This document shows, one piece after another, positions 23,804-34,568 of a DNA stretch of 64,000 nt (positions within the stretch are counted from its first letter, which is position 1; every line of letters begins with the position of its first letter). The notes beneath the pieces were generated by a model that was not told the origin of the DNA, did not search any database, and worked only from the letters and a program-made list of their open reading frames with translations. The translations under genes and the position numbers were made by a program. This DNA comes from Dryomyza anilis. Taxonomy: Eukaryota; Arthropoda; Insecta; Diptera; Dryomyzidae. Location of the stretch: positions 33,939,963 through 34,003,962 of the forward strand of contig OX638133.1 of the NCBI GenBank assembly GCA_951804985.1. Reading direction: 5' to 3'.

Positions 23804-24444
23804 AATATAGTCACGTACACAACCAGTTTTCCAAAAAACTGTAAACGCAATTTGTCTACTAATTGTCAGGCCTAATTACTTTTTATCGACAAATACTATT
23901 ATTCGTATATATTTATAAGATATTTGAATCTAAACACGAAAAATATTGATTTTTCTAGACTATTTTTCGACGTATTTTATATGATTATGAATCTAATGAT
24001 AATTAAGAAAATGATTTATGCTTATGTAGAGCAAAATTCAAACTAACGAAGGAAATTACTAACATTTTTGTATCGGTTCTCATTTTTAAAATATGTTCTA
24101 TTAAACCTGTTTCTGTCAAAAACTGTTAAAATTTAAAAAGCTTGAATATTTTGTTGAAGTTTTCAAAACATGTACTGTATTATTAACTACTTTACTTGTT
24201 GGGTTTCGAAAATTTAGTTTTATGTTTTTAGAAAATTTTAATTTTTTTACTTCAATAAAAACGTTGAAATTGAGTACAAGGCAATTTGAACACATTGGAT
24301 ATTATACCAAATATATTTTACATACAAATTACTGAAGAGGAGCCGTTTTATCCGAATTTTTCTAAAATACACTACGTAATAGGACAAAAACTAAGTATAC
24401 AATAAGAATAAGCATATTTTCGATATGAAGTATTGATATAATGA
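23804..24444. other. AT-rich DNA, nothing recognised
   Basis: Homopolymers and unique AT-rich sequence without open frames of note. Confidence 0.6.
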
Positions 24445-24794
24445 CAGAGCTATAAAGGTTGGATTACGATTACTAGTCGTAATCAAAAATTTGGATTACG
24501 ATTAGAAATAATCAAAAAGTAATTTGATTCTTAGTACATTTTTGATTATTTTCACGACTACTTTAAAAAAATAAAAAAACTAGTGATCCGACTACTTTTT
24601 TTTGGTTATTGAAAAAAATCAAAAAAAAAAAATTAACTACTCGAATCGTAATCAAAATTTTTGATTACGATTCTTTAGTAATCGTAATTAAAATTTTTGA
24701 TTACGATTCTTTAGTAATCGTAATCAAAATTTTTGATTACGATTCTTTAGTAATCGTAATCAAAAGCAATCGTAATCCAACCTTTACAGCTCTG
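24445..24794. mobile_element. hAT-like MITE with palindromic 36-bp internal repeats
   Basis: Its ends form a 27-bp TIR with one mismatch (cagagctataaaggttgg on the left, cagagctgtaaaggttgg as the reverse complement on the right). The CAGAG start is typical of hAT-type ends. Inside, a 36-bp unit is repeated three times (about 24650-24765). Each contains cgtaatcaaaa / ttttgattacg, so it is itself a palindrome. I could not see an 8-bp target duplication. A short frame reading KIFDYDSLVIV repeats is only this array. Confidence 0.65.
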
Positions 24795-25494
24795 TTTTCA
24801 GATTAGGGGTATTACTATTTTTATTGAAAATTAATTATATAAAAGAGTTCCAAAATTAATTTCTCAGGGAATAACTTAAAAAGGTAAAAAGTATTCTTAT
24901 TCTTACTGTATACATAGTTTTTTACTATTACTTACCCTTTTTTTAGTGTTAGTCTTCCTGCTAAAAACAATGGTATTTCTCTGTCATTTATATATAAAAT
25001 ATACAAGCAATTTTAACATTATTTGGACGGAAACTGTTTTGATAAGGGATATATTAAAAAATAGTACTGATATATAAAAGTTAGTAATTTTGATAGTGAG
25101 TTTAAGCTATGCTTTGCATAATCGTATGTCAGTTTCTTATATATCATTTGTTTCGAAATGCAAAAAAAATCCCAACAAATTTGTTTAAAATTTTAAAATG
25201 TTTGAGTTTAGATTGAAATATCTTAAAAACGCATCGACATATTAGTATTTATTGGTATATTATAATTAGTTTTGGCCATTAGAAGAAAAATTGCGTTTAC
25301 AGTTTTTCGTAAACCATTTGCGTATGTTATTGTTTTTTTTTTTATTCTAAACATTGACTAAAAATTGGCATAAATATTCGACAGCAATTTTTTTATAATG
25401 TTAAGTAAAACAAAAAAAAAAACATTTTTGTTTATTCTCTGAAGTAGTGTTCTTAATATTCGTAACCCTAGAAGAACTTCCCTATTTGGATAGA
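24795..25494. other. AT-rich DNA, nothing recognised
   Basis: Unique AT-rich sequence with T- and A-runs. No gene or repeat family member is seen. Confidence 0.6.
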
Positions 25495-25686
25495 TTTTTT
25501 TTTTTTTTTGGAATATCTACTAAGATCCACAGCACTCAGACAGACAATATCCATTGTACTGTGAAATCTATTCCCTACAATTTTGTGCTTAATATCACCA
25601 CGAGCGCCCATGCCCAAGCCGGGATTCGAACCCGAGACCTACAGAATGCAAGTCCAGCGCGCTACCTCTGGACTGCTGAGGCCGAC
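25495..25686 (-). mobile_element. SINE-B, full-length, inverted
   Basis: Poly(T) at 25495-25509 is the tail. The head lies on the right, with the reversed B box ggattcgaacc at about 25621-25631. The word atagat borders both ends (about 25491 and 25688), a possible short target duplication. The 87-codon frame across it is a shadow. Confidence 0.85.
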
Positions 25687-26089
25687 ATAGATAGTTTCAT
25701 AATCAGATAATGTTGTTTATGTAACTGAACGGCTTATAAAAAAGAAAATATGAAATAGTGACTTTAGACCAATTTCTACAACGGACGTCATGTACAAATT
25801 CAGAATTCGGACTGATTCCCAATGTCAGAATTTAAATATTTTAAAAAACCATTCATTATTTATGTTTTACGACCTCTGTTGATAATTTTAAGATATTGTC
25901 TTAATGTGCTCAAGGTCGGTATAAATTGGGTGTTTTGTAAAAACCATATTCAAATTCTGAAAAAGCATATATTGTCGACAAAATGTTATCCGAGAAAAAA
26001 TTATGCGAAAATAGTTTTCCAGGAAGTATTGATCGGAAAGCATCTTCCAACTGCATGAAACTTTAATTTATTTATATTGAATATTTTGT

Positions 26090-26420
26090 GTTTTAAAATT
26101 TGTGATATGAAATATCTGCGGAGGAAAGTATGCGGAAGAGTATTGTCTGAGGATAGAATTTACTCGTGGGAGAATTTGAATAGCAAGATTGTCTGGGAAA
26201 GAAATAAATTGTCCGGTAAAAATTATCCTGGTATCGAAAAATTTTCTGGAAGAATCCCCGAAAATACCAAAAATGTTCAAAGATTTTTTCGAACATTTGT
26301 CTGCGGAAGAAAATAAATGTAGGAATTGTCTGGTTAAATATGGTCCGGTGAAAAATTGTCCTGTTGAGATAGCGAAAATTTGTCGGAAGTAATTTTCGGA
26401 AGCATGCCACGGAAAATCCA
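26090..26420. repeat. Degenerate short tandem repeat (tgtccgg/gaaaa words)
   Basis: Variations on a roughly 20-bp unit (aaattgtccggtaaaaatt) recur: gtctgggaaag, gtccggtaaaaatt, tttctggaagaa, gtctgcggaagaa, gtctggttaaat, gtccggtgaaaaattgtcc. Both strands keep open frames of up to 154 codons with repetitive F/R/I-rich or K/N-rich peptides, as expected from a tandem repeat. I do not call them genes. Confidence 0.5.
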
Positions 26421-26439
26421 AGTATTATCATGTAATTTA

Positions 26440-26910
26440 ATTCCTCAACCTGTATCTTTCGCTTAAAATATGTATGCAAATAGTCAGATATCACGATCAA
26501 CAAACAGTCAGTTTGGCAAACTGACTGACGCATAGACAGTGCGTCTCGCAAACGCACATGTGCCGCATCGTTTGTTCATTCCACAACCTTCTTGCATCTA
26601 CTTCTTCTTCGTCTGCCAGTTTTCCGCCAACGTTTTTTCATATTTATTTTTTGTTTGACTTTTGTATCGTTTTTTTTTTTTTGTTGTTAAGGCGACATCT
26701 GCGGGAAACTGTTGGCCCAAGACGTCGCGCCACTCACATCCCATTGTCGTTAACAGCCACACCGCCTGACGACTATGCCACGGCGACAGTGCGCGATCAA
26801 AATTGTCTGTTGGCAACTTTTTTAGTAGCTGCTGATGGCCACACTACCGATCGTGTCTTTACTATGTTGCAACTGATGGCATCACGATGGATATGTTTTT
26901 TATGAGTGAG
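26440..26910. other. GC-richer unique stretch with an unverified open frame
   Basis: 26690-26870 is clearly more GC-rich than its surroundings, and a plus-strand frame (26558-26905, 115 codons) runs through it. Its first half is a hydrophobic run produced by T-rich sequence (26650-26690) and the rest is unrecognised. A palindromic tcagtttggcaaactga sits at 26508-26524. It may be regulatory or an exon fragment. I cannot tell. Confidence 0.3.
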
Positions 26911-28084
26911 CTCAATTTAGGGAGTTTTAGGGCGGGTTTAGTTGATATGCACAAATTGTATATGAAATTGCAAATACCGATATTAGAATGAATTATAGAA
27001 AATCTATTCAAGGCAGGAAAAATTATAAATCAATGTCCAAATTTGTATGTTTTGTAAATGTTTATGTTTTCATTATTAGGTAAGTCTCGAAACAAAAACC
27101 AAAAACCTGATATTACCCTGTTGCCCAATTGAACTTTCTCCTATCTCGTAAATCAATATCATATCCAGATTATGCTCTACATATAAGTCTTTTTGTTTTA
27201 AAAATTAATAAATGTAGTTTATGGCTATACAGATCAAAGTCCAATCTAACGATCAAAATCGCGATACATTTTGCAATTTCATAATATTTTTTAATGTGTT
27301 TATATCTTTTTGTTATTGCTTTAAATAACAGAGTTAAATTTTAATTCTTACAAAGTACTCAAGCACCTAAATCACATTTCTTTAAAAAACAAAAAAAAAA
27401 TGCTAAATATAGCTGACCACATAACCCGCTTTTGTCCTCCCCGATCCACTCAGCAACATACACCCCATACATTTGTGTGTGAGCCTTTAATCGCAAATAC
27501 AATCGATCATTTATAGCAACCTAGCCGCGCTTAATAAAGATAAAATTAAATATATCGTTTTTATTTCACACCCGCAGTTGTTGAGGTTGAGGTTTTCCGT
27601 GGCACTGCTGACTTTATCTAAATGTTTAACACGCTGTTATTGCTTTGGTCACTTGTAGCATATACAAAAAAAGAGCAAAAAAAAAACAAACAAAAATTAA
27701 ATAATAAACGCTGGGTTAATTTGTTAAAATGCATGTTAGAGCAACGCGCGCGATTAGATTAACTTGGGTTTTGAATTAAAAGAATTTTTATCAACCGACC
27801 AACGACGCCCCATCATGGAGGCAGGCAGACAGTCAGTCAGTCGATCCTACGTTTCGTCAGTCAATAAGTCGCGTGAGTGACTGATCACAATGACGCCAAT
27901 ATTTGACGACAATTTAATGAGAAAATTTTGATAAAATTATTAAGAATATGTTACGTTTTAAACGATTTATTACAATGATTGTTTACTTTGTTTCAAGTGT
28001 TACTTAAAGGGGTGCATAAAAAGGACGAGGTTTTGTCCCAGCTAACAATTATATATCCAATTAAATTAAATTTAATAATAGTTT
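26911..28084. other. Non-coding DNA
   Basis: Unique AT-rich sequence. 27420-27900 is somewhat less AT-rich and includes agtcagtcagtcg near 27829-27842. No gene is supported. Confidence 0.5.
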
Positions 28085-30110
28085 TTCTTGTAAGAGTTTT
28101 GTAAGAGTTTTGTATTAGTTTTGTAAGGGTTTTTGTAAGAGTTTTGTAAGAGTTTTGTAAGAGTTTTGTAAGAGTTTTGTAACAGTTTTTGAAAGAGTTT
28201 TGTAAGAGTTTTGTAAGAGTTTTGTAATAGTTTAAAATGAGTTTTGTAATAGTTTTGTAAGAGTTTTACAAGAGTTTTGTAAGAGTTTTGTAAGAGTTTT
28301 GTAAGAGTTTTTAAGAGTTTTACAAGAGCTTTGTAAGAGTTTTGTAAGAGTTTTATATCAGTTTTGTAATAGTTTTGTAAGAGTTTTGTAATAGTTTTGT
28401 AGTATTTGGACATCATTTATAATAGTCTCATAACACTTTTGCAATACTTTCGTAATACATTCGTTATAGTTTTGTACTAGTTCTGTACTAGTTTTATAAT
28501 AGTTTCGTAATAGTATTGTAGTATTTTTCAATAGTTTATAATAGTTTTGCGAAAGTTTTGTATAGTTTTGCATTAGTTTTGTAATAGTTTTTTTTTTACT
28601 AGTTGTGTAAAATATAGTAATGATTTTAAAAAAGTATTATATTAGTTTTAAAATTATTTTTAATTAGCCTTATAATTATTTTGTAATAGTTTTGTACTTG
28701 TTTTGTAATAGTTCTTTATAGTATAATAATTTTATAAACGTTTTGTAATAGTTCTGCAATGGTTTTTAAATATTTTTGTAATATTTTTTAAATGTTTTGT
28801 AATAGTTTAAAAATATTTAATAATTGTTTTTTATTAGTTTTTTCCATAGTTTTTTAATAGTTCTGTAATAGCTTTCCAATAGTTTTGCAAGATATATAAT
28901 AATTTTGATCGTATTATTTATCATATAATTTTGTAAATGCTACGAATAGTTTTTAATAATTATATTATTGTTTTGTGATAATTTTGTAGTAATAGTTTCG
29001 TAATAGTTTTGCTGTAATTTTGATGTATTTTTTTACAACAGTTGTATATTTATTTTTTTAAGTATTTATAGTTTTGTTATAGTAATGTAATAGATTTGTA
29101 ATAGTTTTGTAACGGTTTTGTAATGGTTTTGTAATAAGTTTGTAACAGTTTTATATTAGATTTGTTATAGTTTTAAAGTAGTTTTTTATTGTTTTTTCAA
29201 TAGTTTATAATAGTTTCGACAGATTTATAATACTTTTGATGGTATTAGCTATCTTTTTGATATTGCTTCGTAATAGTTTTTAATAGTTGTGTTATAGTTT
29301 TGTATAAATATAACAATTGTTTTATAATAGTTTTGTAATAGTTTTGTAGTAATTTTGATGTATTTTTGCATTCTTTGATATTGTTTTTAATGAGTTTTTA
29401 ATAGTTTTGTTATAGTCTTACAACACTATATGTAATAGTATTTTAATAGATTTGTTATAGTTTTTTAATGGTTTTGAAATAAATTCGTAATAGTTTTATA
29501 AAAATTTTATAATAGTTTTGTAATTGTTTTGTAATATTTTGTTAAAGTTTTGTTATTATTTCATACGTTTTTCTGTATTTTTTTTATTGTGTTGTAATAT
29601 ATTTGTAATAGTTTTGTAACGGATTTTTAATGGTTTTGTAATAATGTTGTAATAGTTTTATAGTAGTTTTTTTATTGTTTTTACAATAATTAATAACAGT
29701 TTAAATAGATTTAAAATACTTTTGATGGTATTAGTTATCTTAAAGTTTTGTAATTGCTTCGTAATAGTTTTTAATAGTTGTGCTATAGTTTTGTAAAAGT
29801 TTTGTAATAGATTTGTAAAAATATAATAATTGTTTTGTAATAGTTTCATGATAGTTTTGTAGTAATTTTGATGTATTTTATCATTCTTATATATTATTTT
29901 TTTTTAGAGTTTTTAATAGTTATGTTATAGTCTTTTTATACTATTGTAATAGTATTGTAATAGATTTGTAATAGTTTTGTAATGGTTTGTAATAGTTTTG
30001 TAATGGTTTTATAATAATTTCGTAATAGTTTTATAATAGTTTTGTAATAGTTTTGTTAAAGTTTTGTTAAAGTTTTGTTAATATTTTATAAGCTTTCTTC
30101 TAATTTTGTT
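28085..30110. repeat. Second 11-bp minisatellite, consensus AGTTTTGTAAT/G
   Basis: About 2 kb of an 11-bp unit. It is most regular at 28085-28400 (gttttgtaaga units) and again at about 29940-30060 (gttttgtaata), with increasingly degenerate units, indels and single-base drift between. The minus strand reads as repetitive LLQNSYKT-type peptides because of the period, not because of coding. The unit is unrelated in sequence to the 11-bp array at 14060-15420. Confidence 0.9.
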
Positions 30111-31910
30111 GATTTTATAGAAATATGTTCACTGGGTTGCGTGACATTCGGTTTAACAGTATCGTTACCAACTTAATCATTTGTTATTTGGATATAATTC
30201 ATTTAAAGTTAGATTAAAATTATCTATGTTTACCCACCCGAGTGTTTTTTTTTATCAAATTAGGTAGGTTATAAGTACGATAAATTTCTTTATTATTTTT
30301 ATAGCTAACAAAGCTGACTCACTTAAACCAGCGGTAATGGTGTTTACCGATCAATTATATGTTGGAATTGTGAAATAATAAATTTAAGTTCAAGTACGAT
30401 CCATATAAAATAAGTTTCTGATATCTTGGAAAGTATAAAAATTACATTCTATGAAATACAAAGAACTGACTATATTCGTATACAAGGTTTTGGATTTAAG
30501 TAAAGACTTAACAGCAATCTAAATAACATGTATAACTCGTGATATAAGTTGTTCTAAAATATTTTTAATTAATTTTGTTTTTATTTTTTTTAGATTAATT
30601 TAAAATTTTATTTTTTTTTTGTTTTTTTTTTTTGGTATTTAAGTTTATCTTTATCACATTTGCTGCATGTTTATCATGACATTTGCGTGTTTCGTTCAGT
30701 TTTCAATTGAAAAATTATTACTTTGTAAACTTACACAAAAATAATGCGAAATTTGTCTAAACACGAGAGCTTATCTCAGACCTATTGACATAGACTACAA
30801 TGTGTGACAGTGCCGGAAAATGTTTGAATGTGTGTGGGGCGCTATGTATAGAAAACACCCTTTGCATGTTATCTATCTCCACTTAATCCAGTTCCGTTTT
30901 TTATCTTTAATTTTTTTTTTTTTCATTTTTTACTTTCCATGTAATCAGTGTGCTTTATTAGTTGGAATTTATTCTATGACCAAATTGTGATTCTATTGTA
31001 TTTTGACACAATTACTTAATTATAGCATTTTAGTCGCTGTGTTACTCAATATGTTTTGCGACACGTCAATGCAGCAAGCTTAAACAAAATTAAATTAATT
31101 ATAAAGTGTAAAAATGACAATAAAAATTAATTGTTGGTTAGTTTTTCCCGATTATAATCGTAGGTTTTGAAGGCTAAGTATTAACAGATTATAAAAATTG
31201 TAAATTTCATTAATAGAAATTTAACCTATTAGAGAAGACTTCATAGTCATATCATGTTTATCATGATAGTTAGCACATGGTAAAATTACAATAATCCGTT
31301 CTCGAACATGACCCTATTAAAATTTACTACTAGAATAATTGAAGAGATTTTCTTGTACATGATTTCTACAATACTTATCTCCAAACTAAAAAAAAAAATA
31401 TTATTTAAATTCATTCCATTCCCTAATTGAAATAATTTAGATCTACAATTATTGCGAGTTACTCCCAGCGCCTTATCTTTGGCATTTCTGTTTTGCGGTA
31501 TCATGATTGCAATAATTTGTTTAATTGCCATCATTGTGCGACTATGAATCAAGCGTCAATTAATACAATTTACACCCTTTACACTTCTTCTGCGAGCGGC
31601 ATTAATCGCTTTAAAGCCGCCAAGCATTTGGATAAGAAAGCAATTTATTTATCTATCGCAAATAATTGAAAAATGCACTCGAATGTCTCGAATGCCGCAC
31701 ACATAAAAATGTTGTAAATTTTATTGTTTTTAATTTGAGTTTGTAGAAACACACAAAAAAAAACTGAAATGCCATCTAACAGCGATAATCGAATAAGTGG
31801 AAATTTTATTTATTGGGGGTGGATAAATTAATATTAATTTGACGTTAATGCAGAGAATTATATGGTCACCTAAGAGTTATCGGAGAGTAGTATTTTCGGG
31901 GAATAATGTA
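30111..31910. other. AT-rich non-coding DNA
   Basis: Long T-runs (for example 30600-30632 and 30908-30923) and unique sequence. One small MITE-E copy is listed separately. No credible gene. Confidence 0.6.
31211..31332. mobile_element. MITE-E, short copy
   Basis: The left end taatagaaatttaac and the right end aaaatttactacta resemble the TAGTAGAAATTT inverted ends of the element at 52394. The block gaacatgaccctattaaaattt is also shared with it. About 122 bp, probably internally deleted. Confidence 0.45.
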
Positions 31911-31990
31911 CGGCGGTGGCCCAGTTGGCTAGCGTATTGTACTACGAGCCGTATGATCGAGTAGCCAAGGTTCAAATCTTGGAAGTCTTC
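31911..31990 (+). other. tRNA-like relic, possibly a third SINE type
   Basis: The segment cggcggtggcccagttgg, then tactacgagccg, then a B-box-like ggttcaaatcttgg has the spacing of a tRNA gene, but the stem pairings are poor and the 3' part does not match SINE-A or SINE-B. It could be the head of another SINE family or a decayed tRNA pseudogene. Confidence 0.35.
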
Positions 31991-32693
31991 AACATCTTAA
32001 TATGGAGGAAGTTAAAGATAATAAAAGGCAGATCATCAAGTAACAAATCAACCCAATGGAGTATTTTCCCTTATAGATGATGCAACTAAATGTATGAAAT
32101 AATAACATTTTATAATATTTTGTAAAAAAGCTTTTTAAAAAACGATTTCTTTATACAATGAAATCGAAAGAATACTAAATTTCGCAAATAGGAATATTCC
32201 TTGAATGTTAAAATAAATTTAAATAGCTTCAGTTCTCAGGTTTTCTCACAGAACTGATTTTCATAACCTTTTTTTTTATTGAAAATTATTAATATTTCTA
32301 CTGTTTTTTTTTATTTATTCCTTTATTGTATATACACCGAAAAAACAATATTAAAAAAAGAAAAATGCTCTTAAAATAAATACATATGTAATTTGAGTAA
32401 GTCCAAATTCAAATTATTTAGTTTTTTTTATGTACTACTAATTGGGTATTTTGCTTTTTGTGTTTATCTACTACATCTGCATTTATTTACTTATATTCTG
32501 TATTTATTTAAATGTCATAAGTAGAAATGCATTTATTTTTACTACATTCTGTATTTCTTTTAAAGAAATACAGAATACATATTTTTTGTTTAATACCTGT
32601 TAAAGAGTATAACAAATAAGCTTTTCTTTCATAAAAATACCATAGAATCAATAGTTTTTCCTTTAAATTTAGACAATGACGCACACATAAAAA
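31991..32693. other. AT-rich DNA
   Basis: No gene. It contains the perfect hairpin listed separately and T-rich runs near 32270-32310. Confidence 0.6.
32546..32576. repeat. Perfect 15-bp hairpin
   Basis: ATTCTGTATTTCTTT, one T, then its exact reverse complement. The two arms are perfectly complementary with a one-base spacer, so as RNA only the central bases would be unpaired. Confidence 0.8.
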
Positions 32694-33445
32694 ATGCAGT
32701 TTTTTTACTTGTGCAATTTATGTGTAATACGCACTAATAAGAAAAAAAATCAAATAATTATAGAATGCCAAAAAGAAATACATACTACAATTTCAGCAAT
32801 GTGTACAAAACGAGTTTCTAATACATTCTGTAGAATAATTAAGTCAAATAAATGCAAATGTATTAAAAAGCTATATAAATGAAATATTATAATCAGGGAC
32901 CGCAAAGAACAGGAATAGGATAAACTATTATTTTAATAGTTAAACACCATTAAATATTTAAAAATGCTATTAAATACTATTGAATTATTTTTGAGTTTAT
33001 ATGAAAATATTTATTTTTTATATACTATTGAATCAATTACTTTCCTACTGGTAAATTACTTTTTTTAGTGTAAAGATTAGGCAAAAAGTAATTATATGAA
33101 CATTTTTATTTTTTGTATACTATTGAATCAATAATTGTCATATTGACTAATTGTTATTTTTTTATTGTTAAGATCAAGCTAAAATTATAACTACATAAAC
33201 AATATTTTTCGTCATCAATTCTAACGACTCAGAGGATTCACAATAATTGAAGTTTTTACTTGTGCCAATTATGAGTAATACGCACTAATAAGAAAAAAAT
33301 CAAATAATTATAAAATTCCGGAAACAAATACATACTACAAAGTGTAGAAAACGAGTTTCTAATACATTCTGTAGAATAATTAAGTCAAATAAATTCAAAT
33401 GTAATAAAAAGCTAAATAAATGCAATAGAATTGAAATACTAAGAA
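32694..33445 (+). repeat. Tandem duplication, period about 551 bp, with a MITE-T fragment between
   Basis: 32694-32893 and about 33247-33445 are copies of one another (tacgcactaataagaaaaaa, acgagtttctaatacattctgtag). Each is followed by the left end of a hAT-like MITE (ccgcaaagaac / ccgcagagaacc). Between them, about 32915-33180 holds two partial MITE-T segments (ctattgaattatttttgag, gtatactattgaatcaataa). The second copy carries the fuller hAT-like MITE. Confidence 0.6.
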
Positions 33446-33702
33446 ACCGCAGAGAACCGGAATCGGTATCGAAACCGTTTCGATTTGGAATCGGAATCGG
33501 AACCGGAATCGCAACTGTTATTAAAAAAAATGTGTGAAACCGGAATCGGAATCCATATAAGTTTTTATACCCTACACTAAGAGTGAAAGGGTATATTCAA
33601 TTTGGTACGCCGTTTGTAACACCCAGAAGGAACCATCTCCGGTATGGAAAAGTATATATATTCTTGATCAGCATAACCTCCTGAGTCGATTTAGCGATGT
33701 CC

Positions 33703-33748
<46 letters not shown>

Positions 33749-34255
33749 CTGTTGAAATCACTACTACTTTAACAATTGAAGAGCTAGATAAATGAAACTC
33801 ATAATTTAGATTACTTATATACCTACGCTGTATGTGCGAAAAATCGGTCCATTGTGACCTATGATCTGACAATTTATATTCAAATAACTCATGTAAAATT
33901 TACATCTGCAGTTCAATTTTACTGTATACGTCTTAGGTAAACTTTTTTGTTCAAATATATATTGACTTCATGCTCAAATACATGGAAATAATGTTTTCCT
34001 GCGAAATGACTTGTGGTTCCCAAAAAAAAAATCGAAATTCGGTACACCTACCCATTTGTAAATATGGGTATCAAATGAAAGGAAATTCTTCAGCGATTGA
34101 AAGTTTGTAGTTATTTTCAGGATTTGTATACCCTGGTGACCTATATACCACTTTGAATGGTATGCACACATGGTTTTTTGTTGGAACCGGATTCAGATAC
34201 GCTATTCTAAAAAAATTGGAACCAGAACCGATATTCCAAACGCTTTTAATGCCTG
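33441..34255. mobile_element. hAT-like MITE (CAGGGACC type), split by a mini-me element
   Basis: 33441-33565 (ccgcagagaaccggaatcgg, then tgtgtgaaaccggaatc) and 34171-34255 (ggaaccggattc, then gaaccgatattccaaacg) are the left and right parts of the element that is uninterrupted at 34371-34568. The break contains the mini-me-like element at 33566-34170. Its own termini have decayed. Confidence 0.65.
33566..34170 (-). mobile_element. Mini-me/DINE-1-like element with an expanded (GTCT)n
   Basis: It is the inverse of the element at 22847-23452. It opens with the hairpin TATACCCT ... AGGGTATA (33566-33595), then atatatattcttgatcagca, the core gagtcgatttagcgatgt and a (GTCT)n tract at 33699-33753 of about 13 units. 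Only about 4 units are present in the other copy. The far end stops near caca-tgg at about 34170, so the 9-bp terminal hairpin seen in the other copy is missing. Confidence 0.7.
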
Positions 34256-34370
34256 TTATAATTTAATTCGCAGTTTTAAGAGAATCTGAGTAGTCTACTA
34301 CATTCAATCTGCCCGTTTTTGAGTTTAATTTGGATGTACTGAGCGATAAATGATATAGAACTGTTATAAT

Positions 34371-34568
34371 CAGGGACCGCAAAGAACCGGAATCGACATC
34401 GTTTCGATTTTTGGAACAAAAACCAGAATCGGAATCGTTATCAAAAAATGTGTGAAACCGGAATCGGTACCACTATATTTGTTTTGGTTGGAACCGATTC
34501 GAAACCGCTATTTTAAGAATATTGGAACCAGAACCGGAACCGATATTCCAAAAGGGCTTTAGTCCCTG
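34371..34568. mobile_element. hAT-like MITE, intact, with 8-bp target duplication
   Basis: It begins CAGGGACCGCAAAG and ends CTTTAGTCCCTG, an imperfect TIR starting CAGGGAC. It is flanked by gttataat (34363-34370) and attataat (34569-34576), an 8-bp duplication with one mismatch, the size made by hAT transposases. The interior is built of ggaatcgg/gaaccgg words. 198 bp and non-coding. Confidence 0.7.

Noticed and set aside
26093..26557. 154-codon minus-strand frame
   Set aside because: Runs through a degenerate short tandem repeat; the opposite strand is open as well and the peptide is only repeat-derived.
28072..28573. Minus-strand frames with LLQNSYKT repeats
   Set aside because: Produced by the AGTTTTGTAAT minisatellite.
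33699..33753. CRISPR-like or independent microsatellite
   Set aside because: The (GTCT)n tract has no spacers and lies at the fixed position of the mini-me proto-microsatellite.
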